NCBI RefSeq assembly: GCF_902705885.1
Contig: NZ_CACSIP010000045.1
Span: 62,001 to 126,000, forward strand
Direction of reading: 5' to 3'
Length of the DNA stretch: 64,000 bases
From: Mycolicibacterium austroafricanum
GTDB taxonomy: Bacteria > Actinomycetota > Actinomycetes > Mycobacteriales > Mycobacteriaceae
Shown: piece after piece, positions 53,372-61,500 of the stretch
How positions within the stretch are numbered: position 1 is the first letter of the stretch
Layout: every line of letters begins with the position of its first letter
Notes under the pieces: generated by a model
What the model saw: only the letters and a program-made list of their open reading frames with translations
Told to the model about the DNA's origin: nothing
Database searches by the model: none
Position numbers and translations under genes: made by a program

Positions 53372-53427
53372 CTGGTGTGCGCACAGATCGCGTTTTCAAC
53401 TGATTCGACGATCTGGACGCACACCAG
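53372..53427. repeat. Hairpin repeat A, downstream flank of the DUF559 gene
   Basis: Arms 53372-53390 and 53409-53427 pair at 17 of 19 positions around an 18-base loop. The right arm and loop encode the last codons of the leftward DUF559 gene (stop at 53396). A related element flanks the other end of the gene. It lies 12 bp after the thiolase stop, so it could be a bidirectional terminator. Confidence 0.65.
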
Positions 53428-54259
53428 ACGCCCGGGTCCGCGCGACCCGGTCGAGGATCTCGGCAGGACGCTGCCCGGCCACGACCCGCACGCATCTCCA
53501 CCCGCGCTCCGCGATGAACTCGGCACGGATGATGTCGTTGCTGAACACTGTCCGTTCCCGGTGGTGCTGCCCGTCGTATTCGACCGCCACCATCACGTCC
53601 TCCCAGCCCATGTCGAGGTAGTAGCGGGGCCGTCCGTAGTTGTCGAAGACCGGGATCTGGGTGCGAGGCTTCGGATGACCGGCGCCGACGAGCAGCAACC
53701 GCAGCCAGGTCTCACGTGGCGATTCGGCCCCGCGGTCGTGTAGCGCCAGCGCTGCACGCAGCCGCGGAACGCCGGGTGAGCCGGCGTGCCGGTCCGCAAG
53801 TTCGAGGACACGCTCGGGATCGAACCTGCTGACGTTGCCGAGGGCGTCGAGGCGGGCGATACCTCGCTCCCCTCGCGTCAGCCGTCCGATGTCGAAGGCC
53901 GTGCGTACCGGCGTCGTGACGGGCAGGCCCCGCAACCACTGCACTTCACCGTCCTGCAGTCGGTCCCTTCGGGTGACAAGGCCTGTGGGCGGACGGGCGT
54001 TGGACCAGACCAGCTCGATCGGTTCGTCGTCGGGTATCCACTGGGCACCGTGAAGTCCGGCCGCGGCGGCGCCGGCAACAACACCCCTGCGTCTCGACCA
54101 CAGCCACGCTGCTCGGGTCCGGTGCGCCAGCGTCGGCTCCAGGTGTTCGGGCAGGTAGACGTCGGGGAAGACCGCCTGGTAGCGCGAGCGCAGGTGGTGT
54201 TTCTTGACCAAGCCCCGGGCCAGGGCCTCGCTCCCGATGAACGGTCCGTCGAGCGGCAT
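53396..54259 (-). CDS. DUF559-containing endonuclease-like protein (Rv1073-like)
   Basis: This 287-residue protein has an N-terminal region resembling AbiEi-like transcriptional regulators or GntR wings (LARGLVKKHHLRSRYQAVFP), and a C-terminal DUF559 domain (about 195-280) with VAVEYDGQHHRE, the Vsr/restriction-like core of the PD-(D/E)XK fold. Candidate catalytic residues are the Asp/Glu in MGWEDVMVAVEYDGQ. Mycobacteria carry many DUF559 genes; their function is unknown. The ATG at 54259 is chosen; the frame runs 41 codons further, into a repeat. The C-terminal residues lie in the flanking hairpin. Position fits Rv1073. Confidence 0.8.
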   Translation of the reverse strand: MPLDGPFIGSEALARGLVKKHHLRSRYQAVFPDVYLPEHLEPTLAHRTRAAWLWSRRRGVVAGAAAAGLHGAQWIPDDEPIELVWSNARPPTGLVTRRDRLQDGEVQWLRGLPVTTPVRTAFDIGRLTRGERGIARLDALGNVSRFDPERVLELADRHAGSPGVPRLRAALALHDRGAESPRETWLRLLLVGAGHPKPRTQIPVFDNYGRPRYYLDMGWEDVMVAVEYDGQHHRERTVFSNDIIRAEFIAERGWRCVRVVAGQRPAEILDRVARTRASGVRPDRRIS

Positions 54260-54330
54260 CACCCATCGAATCTCGCAAAACCCCTGCCGACGAACCAGGG
54301 GCAGTCCGCGGCCTGTGGATAGTGGCGCCG

Positions 54331-54384
54331 TGGTGTGTACCCAGATGGTGCCCGTGGGCCATTCTTCGATCTGAGCGCACACCA
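54331..54384. repeat. Hairpin repeat B, upstream flank of the DUF559 gene
   Basis: Arms 54331-54346 and 54369-54384 pair at 13 of 16 positions. Read on the minus strand the sequence (TGGTGTGCGCTCAGATCG) matches the plus strand of repeat A, so the two copies flank the gene in inverted orientation. An upstream in-frame extension of DUF559 (MCAQIEEWP) is encoded by this repeat and is unlikely to be translated. Confidence 0.65.
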
Positions 54385-54391
54385 GCGCACG

Positions 54392-54423
54392 AAAAAGGGG
54401 CGCCCACGATTGTGGGCGCCCCT
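54392..54423 (-). terminator. Rho-independent terminator of the BI-1 gene
   Basis: AGGGGCGCCCAC (54396-54407) and GTGGGCGCCCCT (54412-54423) form a perfect 12-bp stem with a 4-base loop. On the minus strand it is followed by a run of five T (54396-54392). It starts 14 bp past the leftward stop at 54437. This is the clearest intrinsic terminator in the window. Confidence 0.9.
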
Positions 54424-54436
54424 TCTTCGGTTGGTG

Positions 54437-55294
54437 CTAGTCGCTGTTGAAGTAGCTCAGCAGGCGCAGGATCTCGATGTAGAGCCACACCAGGGTGACC
54501 GTCAGGCCGAGGGCGATGCCCCAGGCGGCCTTCTCGGGCGCACCGGCGCGGATCATCTGATCCGCGGCATCGAAGTCGATGAGGAAGCTGAACGCCGCCA
54601 GCCCGATCACGAGGAGCGAGAAGATGATCGCGATGGGCCCACCGCTGCGCAGGCCGAGGCCCTCACCGCCGCCGACACCGAACATCGCGAGCACGAAGTT
54701 GCCCAGCATCAGCACGAGCGCGCCGATCATTCCGGCGACGATCATCCGGGTGAACTTCGGCGTGACCCGGATGGCTCCGGTCTTGTAGACGACGAGCATG
54801 CCGGCGAACACGCCGACGGTGCCGAGCACTGCCTGGCCGATGAGCGCGCCCGCCGAGATCCCCGACACCATCATGTTGGCGAACACGAACGAGATGGCGC
54901 CGACGGCCATGCCTTGGAGGGCGGCGTAGCTCAGGACGATCGCCGGGTTGTCCTGCTTGCGGCCGAACGTCGCGAACAGCACCATGCCCAGGCCGCCCAG
55001 CGCACCGATCAGCAGCATGGGCATGGCCAGCGCGACGTTGGAGGCTGCCACGAAGTAGGCCACGATCGCGACCGAGGACAGCACCCCGAGGGTCATGCCG
55101 GTCTTGGTCACGACATCGTCGATGGTCAGCGGACGGGAGACACCCGTCTGCTGCTGGTCTGGGTACTGTGCCCCCGCGTAGGGGTCGGCCTTTACTGCCT
55201 GCGCACCGTAGCCGGCGGCTCCGGTACCGAATTGCGCGTATCCGCCCTGCCCCTTGGGCAGTGAACGAAATACCGGGTTGCTGCTCTCGCGCAC
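54437..55294 (-). CDS. Bax inhibitor-1/YccA family membrane protein (Rv1072-like)
   Basis: This 285-residue BI-1 family membrane protein has a polar Gly/Tyr/Gln-rich N-terminus (about 1-55) and seven transmembrane helices from about residue 65 to 280, ending LVWLYIEILRLLSYFNSD. The family's conserved Asp pair is in LIDFDAADQMI near 235-245. BI-1 proteins are pH-sensitive calcium leak channels in other bacteria; the mycobacterial role is not known. The GTG at 55294 has AGGAGAGGA upstream, which favours it over the ATG 33 codons earlier. An intrinsic terminator follows. Confidence 0.88.
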   Translation of the reverse strand: MRESSNPVFRSLPKGQGGYAQFGTGAAGYGAQAVKADPYAGAQYPDQQQTGVSRPLTIDDVVTKTGMTLGVLSSVAIVAYFVAASNVALAMPMLLIGALGGLGMVLFATFGRKQDNPAIVLSYAALQGMAVGAISFVFANMMVSGISAGALIGQAVLGTVGVFAGMLVVYKTGAIRVTPKFTRMIVAGMIGALVLMLGNFVLAMFGVGGGEGLGLRSGGPIAIIFSLLVIGLAAFSFLIDFDAADQMIRAGAPEKAAWGIALGLTVTLVWLYIEILRLLSYFNSD

Positions 55295-55433
55295 CGTCGG
55301 TTCCTCTCCTGTGCTGTGGCTCGAATGTACGAACGCACACTCAACGATCGACGGCCGTCTTCGGTTCCCGGGGGAACCTCCCAGGCCGTTCACAGGAACC
55401 TTACCCGGGCCTGCTTTACCGTGGGCAACGAAC

Positions 55434-55439
55434 TAGATT
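55434..55439 (+). promoter_or_regulatory. -10 box of a probable leaderless echA9 promoter
   Basis: TAGATT fits TAnnnT and ends 7 bases before the GTG at 55447. Transcription would start at the start codon. No ribosome site is present in between, in line with leaderless expression. Confidence 0.45.
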
Positions 55440-55446
55440 GCATTCC

Positions 55447-56520
55447 GTGCACAAAAACGAGGATGTCCTAGTTTCTGTGGGCGGGCCGTCCGGCGGGAGC
55501 GTCGGCCTGATCACGCTCAACCGGCCCAAGGCGATCAACTCGCTCACCCATCCGATGGTCGAACAGATCTCGACGGCGTTGACCTCCTGGGAGAACGACG
55601 ACACGGTCCGCGCGGTCGTCGTCACCGGTGCCGGCGACCGCGGCCTGTGCGCGGGCGGCGACGTGGTGGCGATCTATCACAGCGCCAAGGCGGGCGGCGC
55701 CGAGGCGCGGCAGTTCTGGCACGACGAGTACCTGCTCAATGCCCATATCGGGCGCTACCCCAAGCCCTATGTTGCGGTGATGGACGGCATCACGATGGGC
55801 GGTGGTGTCGGACTCAGCGCGCACGGCAGCGTCCGCGTGGTGACCGAGACGACCAAGATGGCCATGCCCGAGGTCGGCATCGGGTTCGTCCCCGACGTCG
55901 GCGGCACCTTCATCCTGTCGCGCACACCCGGCCTTCTCGGTATCCATGCCGCGCTCACGGGCGCACCGTTCACCGGTGCCGACGCCCTCGCGATGGGTTT
56001 CGCCGACCACTTCATCCCACGCGATCGTCTCGGTGCGTTCACCGAGACGATCCTGGCCGAGGGCACCGACAGTGCGGTCGCCGCCTTCGCCGAGGAACCA
56101 CCGCCGAGTCACCTACTCGCCCAGCGGGAATGGATCGACCACTGTTATGGCGGGCAGACCGTCTCCGACATCGTCGCGGCACTGCGTGGACACGACGCCG
56201 AACCCGCCGGTGAGGCCGCCGACCTGATCACTTCACGCTCCCCGATCGCGGTGTCGGTGACGCTGGAGGCGGTGCGCCGGGCCGCATCACTGTCCACCCT
56301 GGAAGACGTGCTGCGCCAAGAGTTCCGTACCTCCTGCGGCGCCCTGCGGTCCCATGATCTGGTGGAGGGCATCCGCGCACTGCTCATCGACAAGGACCGC
56401 AACCCACAATGGTCACCACCGTCGCTGGACGCGGTCACCGCCGAAGACATCGACGGTTACTTCGTCTCCGCCGACCCCGATCTGACATTCGAACCCGGAC
56501 ACCGACAGGAGCAGCAATGA
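55447..56520 (+). CDS. echA9: Enoyl-CoA hydratase/isomerase family, 3-hydroxyisobutyryl-CoA hydrolase-like (EchA9)
   Basis: This 357-residue crotonase-fold protein matches the longer 3-hydroxyisobutyryl-CoA hydrolase branch: NRPKAINSLTHPMV near 26, GAGDRGLCAGGDV near 63-75 as first oxyanion-hole region, MDGITMGGGVGLSAHG near 112 and EVGIGFVPDVGG near 140 as the second. The extra C-terminal part (about 250-340) with LRQEFRTS is the hydrolase hallmark. It would act in valine degradation or fatty acid breakdown. The GTG at 55447 is favoured by the leaderless promoter. It overlaps echA8 by ATGA and corresponds to Rv1071c. Confidence 0.9.
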   Translation: MHKNEDVLVSVGGPSGGSVGLITLNRPKAINSLTHPMVEQISTALTSWENDDTVRAVVVTGAGDRGLCAGGDVVAIYHSAKAGGAEARQFWHDEYLLNAHIGRYPKPYVAVMDGITMGGGVGLSAHGSVRVVTETTKMAMPEVGIGFVPDVGGTFILSRTPGLLGIHAALTGAPFTGADALAMGFADHFIPRDRLGAFTETILAEGTDSAVAAFAEEPPPSHLLAQREWIDHCYGGQTVSDIVAALRGHDAEPAGEAADLITSRSPIAVSVTLEAVRRAASLSTLEDVLRQEFRTSCGALRSHDLVEGIRALLIDKDRNPQWSPPSLDAVTAEDIDGYFVSADPDLTFEPGHRQEQQ

Positions 56521-57299
56521 CCGCATCCAGCTACGAGACGATCCTGGTCACCCGCGAGGGCCGGGTCGCCGTGATCACGTTGAACCGGCCGAAGGCGCTC
56601 AACGCCCTCAACACCCAGGTGATGAACGAAGTCACCACCGCCGCAGCCGAACTCGACGACGATCCGGGTGTCGGTGCGATCGTCCTGACCGGCAACGAGA
56701 AGGCGTTCGCCGCCGGAGCCGACATCAAGGAGATGGCGAACCTGTCGTTCGCCGACGTCTTCGCGGCCGACTTCTTCGCCGCCTGGGGCAAGTTCGCGGC
56801 GACCCGCACACCGACCATCGCGGCGGTCGCGGGCTACGCCCTGGGAGGCGGCTGCGAGCTCGCGATGATGTGCGACATCCTGATCGCTGCGGACACCGCC
56901 AAGTTCGGCCAGCCCGAGATCAAGCTGGGGGTGCTGCCCGGCATGGGTGGCTCGCAGCGGCTGACCCGCGCCATCGGCAAGGCCAAGGCGATGGACCTCA
57001 TCCTGACCGGACGCAACATGGACGCCGAGGAGGCCGAACGTGCCGGCCTGGTGTCGCGCGTGGTGGCTGCCGACGTGCTGCTCGACGAAGCCAAGGCGGT
57101 CGCCGCGACCGTCGCCGGTATGTCGTTGTCCGCCTCGCGGATGGCCAAGGAGGCGGTCGACCGCGCATTCGAGTCCACCCTGACCGAGGGCCTGCTCTAC
57201 GAACGCCGGCTCTTCCACTCGGCCTTCGCCACTGACGATCAGACCGAGGGCATGAACGCGTTCACCGAGAAGCGGGCCGCGAACTTCACCCACCGCTAG
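56517..57299 (+). CDS. echA8: Enoyl-CoA hydratase EchA8-like
   Basis: This 260-residue crotonase is the same family size as EchA8 (Rv1070c). It hydrates trans-2-enoyl-CoA in beta-oxidation. The oxyanion-hole segments are NEKAFAAGADIKEM near 61-74 and GYALGGGCELAMMCD near 107, and the catalytic glutamates are in the second (CELAM) and in QPEIKLGVLPGMGG near 138. The ATG at 56517 overlaps the echA9 stop. The next gene, the Rv1069c-like hydrolase, starts 10 bp later on the same strand, so the three may be co-transcribed. Confidence 0.94.
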   Translation: MTASSYETILVTREGRVAVITLNRPKALNALNTQVMNEVTTAAAELDDDPGVGAIVLTGNEKAFAAGADIKEMANLSFADVFAADFFAAWGKFAATRTPTIAAVAGYALGGGCELAMMCDILIAADTAKFGQPEIKLGVLPGMGGSQRLTRAIGKAKAMDLILTGRNMDAEEAERAGLVSRVVAADVLLDEAKAVAATVAGMSLSASRMAKEAVDRAFESTLTEGLLYERRLFHSAFATDDQTEGMNAFTEKRAANFTHR

Positions 57300-57308
57300 A
57301 GTGCGTTC

Positions 57309-59024
57309 GTGACTGATTCCGGTGAGGGCGCCGTCGCGACCGAAGACGAGACGCGCGACGACACCACAACGGCGCCGGACACCAGGAACGCGTGGTGGGT
57401 CCGGCGCTACACCTTCACCGGCACCGCCGTCGGCCTGATCTTCCTGTACTTCTCGTTGACGCCGTCACTGCTGCCACGGGGCCCGCTGTTCCAGGGCCTG
57501 GTCAGCGGAGGCGCCGGTGCGATCGGTTACGGCCTGGGCGTTTTCGCGGTATGGCTGGTGCGCTACATGAGGTCCAAGGATTCCAGCCCGCCCGCGCCGC
57601 GGTGGGCGTGGCTGGTCCTCGTGGTCGTCGGCGCCATCGGGATGACCCTGATGATCGTCTGGTTCCACCGTTGGCAGGACGACGTACGCGATCTGATGGG
57701 CGTGCCGCGGTTGGGATTCTGGGACCATCCGCTGGCGGCGGCGCTGTCGCTGATCACGTTGTTCGTACTCGTCGAACTCGGCCAACTGGTGGGCAAGCTG
57801 GTGCGCTTCCTGGTGCGGCAGCTGAGTCGCTTTGCCCCGCCCCGGGTTTCGGCCGTCGTCGCCGTCGCCGTGCTGGTCGCGTTGACGATCGCGCTGCTCA
57901 ACGGCGTGGTGGTGCGATTCGCGATGAGCACCATCAACAAGACCTTCGCGGCGGTCAACGACGAGACCGATCCCGACTTCGGCGGACCCGACACCCCGCT
58001 GCGCTCCGGCGGGCCCGAGTCGCTTGTCAGCTGGGAGTCGTTGGGGCACCAGGGACGCATCTTCATCGCGGGCGGTCCCACAGTCGATCAACTCAGCGAG
58101 TTCAACGGCCGCCCGGCGGTCGAACCGATCCGCGCCTACGCCGGCCTGCATTCGGCGGACGGCATCAAGGAGACGGCGGCCCTGGCCGCGCGGGAGTTGC
58201 AGCGCACCGGCGGACTCGACCGCGCGGTCGTCGCGGTCGCCACCACCACCGGGACCGGCTGGATCAATGCCGCCGAAGCCGCGGCGCTGGAGTACATGTA
58301 CAACGGCGACAGCGCGATCGTCAGCATGCAGTACTCATTTCTGCCCAGTTGGCTGTCGTTCCTCGTCGACAAGGAGAACGCCCGCCAAGCAGGCCAAGCG
58401 CTTTTCGAAGCGGTCGACGAGTTGATCCGGGAGATGCCCGAGGCCCAGCGGCCCAAGCTGGTGGTCTTCGGCGAGAGCCTGGGGTCCTTCGGCGGCGAGG
58501 CGCCGTTCCTGGCGTTGAACAATTTGATCGCCCGGACGGACGGCGCACTGTTCAGCGGACCCACGTTCAACAACACGATCTGGACCGACCTGACGGCCAA
58601 CCGCGATCCCGGTTCGCCCCAATGGCTACCGATCTACGACCGCGGCGAGAACGTCCGGTTCGTCGCCGAATCCCGCAATCTGCAGCGTCCCGAAGACCCG
58701 TGGGGACAGCCACGCGTGGTGTACCTGCAGCACGCCTCGGATCCGATCGCGTGGTGGAGCCCGGACCTGCTGTTCGCCAAACCCGACTGGCTGCGCGAAG
58801 CCCGCGGCTACGACGTGTCTCCGGACATGGAATGGATTCCGATCGTCACCTTCCTGCAGGTTTCGGCGGACATGGCGGTGGCGGTCAACGTCCCCGACGG
58901 TCACGGCCACGTCTACGTCGCGGATGTCGCCGACGCGTGGGCAGCGATCCTGTCGCCGCCGGAGTGGTCGCAGGAGAAGACCGAACGGCTGCGCCCACTG
59001 CTGCACAGCGGCGAGAGCTCCTAG
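57309..59024 (+). CDS. Membrane-anchored alpha/beta hydrolase family protein (Rv1069c-like)
   Basis: This 571-residue protein has five or six N-terminal transmembrane helices (about 30-210: VGLIFLYFSLTPSLLPRG, AIGYGLGVFAVWLVRY, LVLVVVGAIGMTLMIVWF, AALSLITLFVLVELGQL, VVAVAVLVALTIALLNGVV) and a C-terminal alpha/beta hydrolase domain (about 230-565). VVFGESLGSFGGE near 388 contains the nucleophilic Ser in GESLG. The late VNVPDGHGHVY near 535 supplies the His. The substrate is unknown. GTG at 57309. Its length and position fit Rv1069c. Confidence 0.87.
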   Translation: MTDSGEGAVATEDETRDDTTTAPDTRNAWWVRRYTFTGTAVGLIFLYFSLTPSLLPRGPLFQGLVSGGAGAIGYGLGVFAVWLVRYMRSKDSSPPAPRWAWLVLVVVGAIGMTLMIVWFHRWQDDVRDLMGVPRLGFWDHPLAAALSLITLFVLVELGQLVGKLVRFLVRQLSRFAPPRVSAVVAVAVLVALTIALLNGVVVRFAMSTINKTFAAVNDETDPDFGGPDTPLRSGGPESLVSWESLGHQGRIFIAGGPTVDQLSEFNGRPAVEPIRAYAGLHSADGIKETAALAARELQRTGGLDRAVVAVATTTGTGWINAAEAAALEYMYNGDSAIVSMQYSFLPSWLSFLVDKENARQAGQALFEAVDELIREMPEAQRPKLVVFGESLGSFGGEAPFLALNNLIARTDGALFSGPTFNNTIWTDLTANRDPGSPQWLPIYDRGENVRFVAESRNLQRPEDPWGQPRVVYLQHASDPIAWWSPDLLFAKPDWLREARGYDVSPDMEWIPIVTFLQVSADMAVAVNVPDGHGHVYVADVADAWAAILSPPEWSQEKTERLRPLLHSGESS

Positions 59025-59077
59025 GCCATCACCGCGGCCGCCAGGATCACGGTGCGGTCACGAAGCCGGCCAGACTT

Positions 59078-59106
59078 TTGACGAAGCCCCGTCGGCCTCC
59101 TAACGT
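59078..59106 (+). promoter_or_regulatory. SigA-type promoter for the amino acid/ectoine ABC operon
   Basis: TTGACG (59078-59083) and TAACGT (59101-59106) are 17 bases apart. This is the best -35/-10 pair in the window. Transcription would start near 59113, with a leader of about 110 nucleotides before the ATG at 59224. Confidence 0.6.
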
Positions 59107-59223
59107 CGGCTTACCGACAAGGAAAACGGCCTGGTGCCGTGCTTGGCGTGGGCGTGCTCGTCGGCCGTCGGGTGCGGTACCTCACCGTGGTTCCTCGAAC
59201 CGTCGAATCGAGAAGAGGTCACC

Positions 59224-60129
59224 ATGCACACCGTCCCCATGCCGACGTCGACCAAGCTACGCCGGTCCCTGCTCGCCGGCGGTCTCGGCGTCGTCCTGGT
59301 CGCCGTCGGAGCCTGCTCGACCACCGAACCCGGCACCGGCAGTCCCACCGGCGAGGGCGGCACGCTCGAGCGCATCAAGGCCGACAAGATGGTCAACGTC
59401 GGATTTGCCAACGAGCGGCCGTACGCGTACCGGGAGAACGGCCAACTCGTCGGCGAGGACCCCGCGGTGCACGGCTACATCTTCGACCAGATCGGCGGCA
59501 TCTCCCTCGAGCCGCACCTGTTCGAGTTCGGCTCTCTGATCCAGGCACTGAACTCCGAGCGCGTCGACGTGGTGACCGCCGGCATGTTCATCACCCCGGA
59601 ACGCTGCGAGCAGGCGGCCTTCAGCAACCCGGTGTATGTGGCCACCACCTCGCTGCTGGTGGCGCGGGACAACCCCAAGGGCCTGACCGACTACGCCTCG
59701 GTGGCCGAGGGCGACGCCCGGCTCGCGGTGATGAACGGCGCCGTGGAGGTGGACCAGGCCAAGGCCTCGGGCGTGCCCGACGACCGCCTTCAGATCGTCG
59801 CCGACCAGCAGGCGGGGCTGGACGCGGTGAAATCCGGCCGGGCCGACGCATTCGCCTTGACCAGCATCTCGCTGCGAGCACTCGCGGACGGAGACGAGTC
59901 CGTCCAGGTGGCCGACGCGTTCGTCCCGGTCATCGACGGCGAGGAGCAGATCGGCGCCGGCGCGGCAGTCTTCCGGCGCACCGACACCGAGCTGCGCGAG
60001 GCCTTCAACGAACAGCTGGCCGAGCTCATCGAGAGCCCCAAGTGGCTCGAACTCGTCGAGCCCTACGGGTTCACCGAGGCCGAGCGTCCCGACCCGGAAT
60101 TGACCGCAGAGCAGCTCTGCCAGGGCTGA
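59224..60129 (+). CDS. Polar amino acid ABC transporter substrate-binding lipoprotein (EhuB-like)
   Basis: This 301-residue periplasmic-type binding protein is anchored as a lipoprotein: basic N-terminus, hydrophobic LLAGGLGVVLVAVG and lipobox VGAC with Cys31. The mature part has the type 3 solute-binding fold: VNVGFANERPYAYRENGQLVG near 57, and the GMFITPERCEQAAFSNPVY hinge region near 120. Its closest layout is EhuB, the ectoine/hydroxyectoine binder, but glutamine or other polar amino acids are possible. The ATG at 59224 follows AGAAGAGGTC. It is the first gene of a four-gene operon with two permeases and an ATPase. Confidence 0.88.
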   Translation: MHTVPMPTSTKLRRSLLAGGLGVVLVAVGACSTTEPGTGSPTGEGGTLERIKADKMVNVGFANERPYAYRENGQLVGEDPAVHGYIFDQIGGISLEPHLFEFGSLIQALNSERVDVVTAGMFITPERCEQAAFSNPVYVATTSLLVARDNPKGLTDYASVAEGDARLAVMNGAVEVDQAKASGVPDDRLQIVADQQAGLDAVKSGRADAFALTSISLRALADGDESVQVADAFVPVIDGEEQIGAGAAVFRRTDTELREAFNEQLAELIESPKWLELVEPYGFTEAERPDPELTAEQLCQG

Positions 60130-60133
60130 GCCG

Positions 60134-60832
60134 TTGCTCGCTGAGCTCGTCGAGGCCGGCCCCCTGTTCCTCCACGGAGCCGGCCTGACGATGCTGTACA
60201 CGGTCCTGGGCGCGGCGGCCGCGTTGGTGGTGTCGTTCGCGTTCGGGCTGATGTCGCTGTCGGGTTCGGTTGTCGTGCGCGGCTTCTCCCGGGTGGTGGT
60301 GGAGTTCTTCCGCGGCACGTCGCTGGTGGTGCAGCTGTTGTGGATCTTCTTCGTGTTGCCGCAGCTGGGTCTGCGCTTCGAACCGATGGCGGCGGCCACG
60401 CTGGCGTTCGGACTGAACTTCGGCGCGTACGGCGCCGAGGTGGTCCGGGGCGCCATCGCGTCGGTGCCCAAGACCCAGTGGGAGGCGACGGTCGCGCTCG
60501 GCTTGAGCCGCTTCCGGCGGATGAGCCGCGTCATCCTGCCTCAGGCGCTGCCGGAGATGGTCCCGCCGTTCGGCAATCTGTGGATCCAGATCCTCAAGAG
60601 CTCGTCGCTGTTGTATCTGATCGGCATCACCGAGCTCACCTTCGAGGTGAAACAGCTGCAGTTCGAGATGGGCAGCATGGCCGCGTTCAGCATCGCGCTG
60701 GTCGTCTACTTCCTGCTCGCCCAGATCCTGGTCGCGGTGACGCGCCGGGTGGAGGCGCGCACCGCCGCCCGCATCGGTCGGGGTGCGAAGGCGAACGCCG
60801 TCACACGACGCCGTGGGGTGGCACCGACGTGA
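60134..60832 (+). CDS. Polar amino acid ABC transporter permease 1 (EhuC-like)
   Basis: This 232-residue permease has five transmembrane segments and the binding-protein-dependent EAA loop (TQWEATVALGLSRFRRMSRVILPQALPEM, about 116-146) that docks the ATPase. It belongs to the His/Glu/Gln/Arg/opine permease family. It starts with TTG at 60134, five bases after the binding protein stop (TGA), a coupled junction. The first helix has GLTMLYTVLGAAAALVVSF. It would pair with the next permease to form the channel. Confidence 0.9.
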   Translation: MLAELVEAGPLFLHGAGLTMLYTVLGAAAALVVSFAFGLMSLSGSVVVRGFSRVVVEFFRGTSLVVQLLWIFFVLPQLGLRFEPMAAATLAFGLNFGAYGAEVVRGAIASVPKTQWEATVALGLSRFRRMSRVILPQALPEMVPPFGNLWIQILKSSSLLYLIGITELTFEVKQLQFEMGSMAAFSIALVVYFLLAQILVAVTRRVEARTAARIGRGAKANAVTRRRGVAPT

Positions 60833-61500
60833 CCGAAGATCAGCGCCAACTGTGGGACTGGGAGTACGCCCGCGAGGTACTGCCAGGCCTCGTTTCGGCA
60901 TTTCTGAAGTTCACGCTGGGCATCACCGCTGCGGCGTCCGTGATCGCCATCGTCGTCGGTCTGGTGCTGGTGCTCGGACGCCGGGCCGACTCGCGGTGGA
61001 TCAGTTGGCCGGCCTACGGCGTGGTGGAGTTCGTGCGCAGCACGCCGATCCCGATCCAGCTGTTCTTCGTCTACTTCGGTCTGCCGGTCATCGGGATCCG
61101 ACCGAGTGCGTTGGTCACCGGAGTGGCGGTGCTCGGGGTGCACTACGCCTGCTACATGTCGGAGGTGTACCGGGCCGGCATCGACGCGATCCCGCGGGGC
61201 CAGTGGGAGGCGTGCACCGCGCTCTCCCTCCCCCCGCACCGCACCTGGCGGCGGGTGATCCTGCCGCAGGTGGTGCGGCGGGTCCTGCCGTCCACCGGCA
61301 ACCAGATCATCGCCCTGTTCAAGGAGACCCCGTTCCTCATCGTCATCGGCGTTGCGGAGATGGTCACCGTGGCCAACCAGTTCGGCGGCCAGAACTACCG
61401 ATACATCGAGCCGATCACCGTCGCGGGCGTGATCTTCCTGGCCGCGAGCTACCCCACCTCGGTGCTCATGAGGAAACTGGAGATACGCCTTGCCCGCTAG
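60829..61500 (+). CDS. Polar amino acid ABC transporter permease 2 (EhuD-like)
   Basis: This 223-residue permease has five transmembrane segments and its own EAA loop (GQWEACTALSLPPHRTWRRVILPQ, about 124-147). It overlaps the preceding permease stop by GTGA at 60829-60832, so the two are translationally coupled and probably form a heterodimer. The frame extends upstream within permease 1 but without homology. The start GTG at 60829 gives VTEDQRQLWDWEYAREVLPGL. Confidence 0.9.
   Translation: MTEDQRQLWDWEYAREVLPGLVSAFLKFTLGITAAASVIAIVVGLVLVLGRRADSRWISWPAYGVVEFVRSTPIPIQLFFVYFGLPVIGIRPSALVTGVAVLGVHYACYMSEVYRAGIDAIPRGQWEACTALSLPPHRTWRRVILPQVVRRVLPSTGNQIIALFKETPFLIVIGVAEMVTVANQFGGQNYRYIEPITVAGVIFLAASYPTSVLMRKLEIRLAR

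Noticed and set aside
54260..54382. N-terminal extension of DUF559 (MCAQIEEWP)
   Set aside because: It is encoded by the flanking hairpin repeat, and ATG 54259 gives the family N-terminus.
57392..59539. 715-codon rightward ORF across the Rv1069c-like gene and the ABC binding protein
   Set aside because: It is a +2 frame shadow with Arg-rich content and no homology; the true genes are in other frames.
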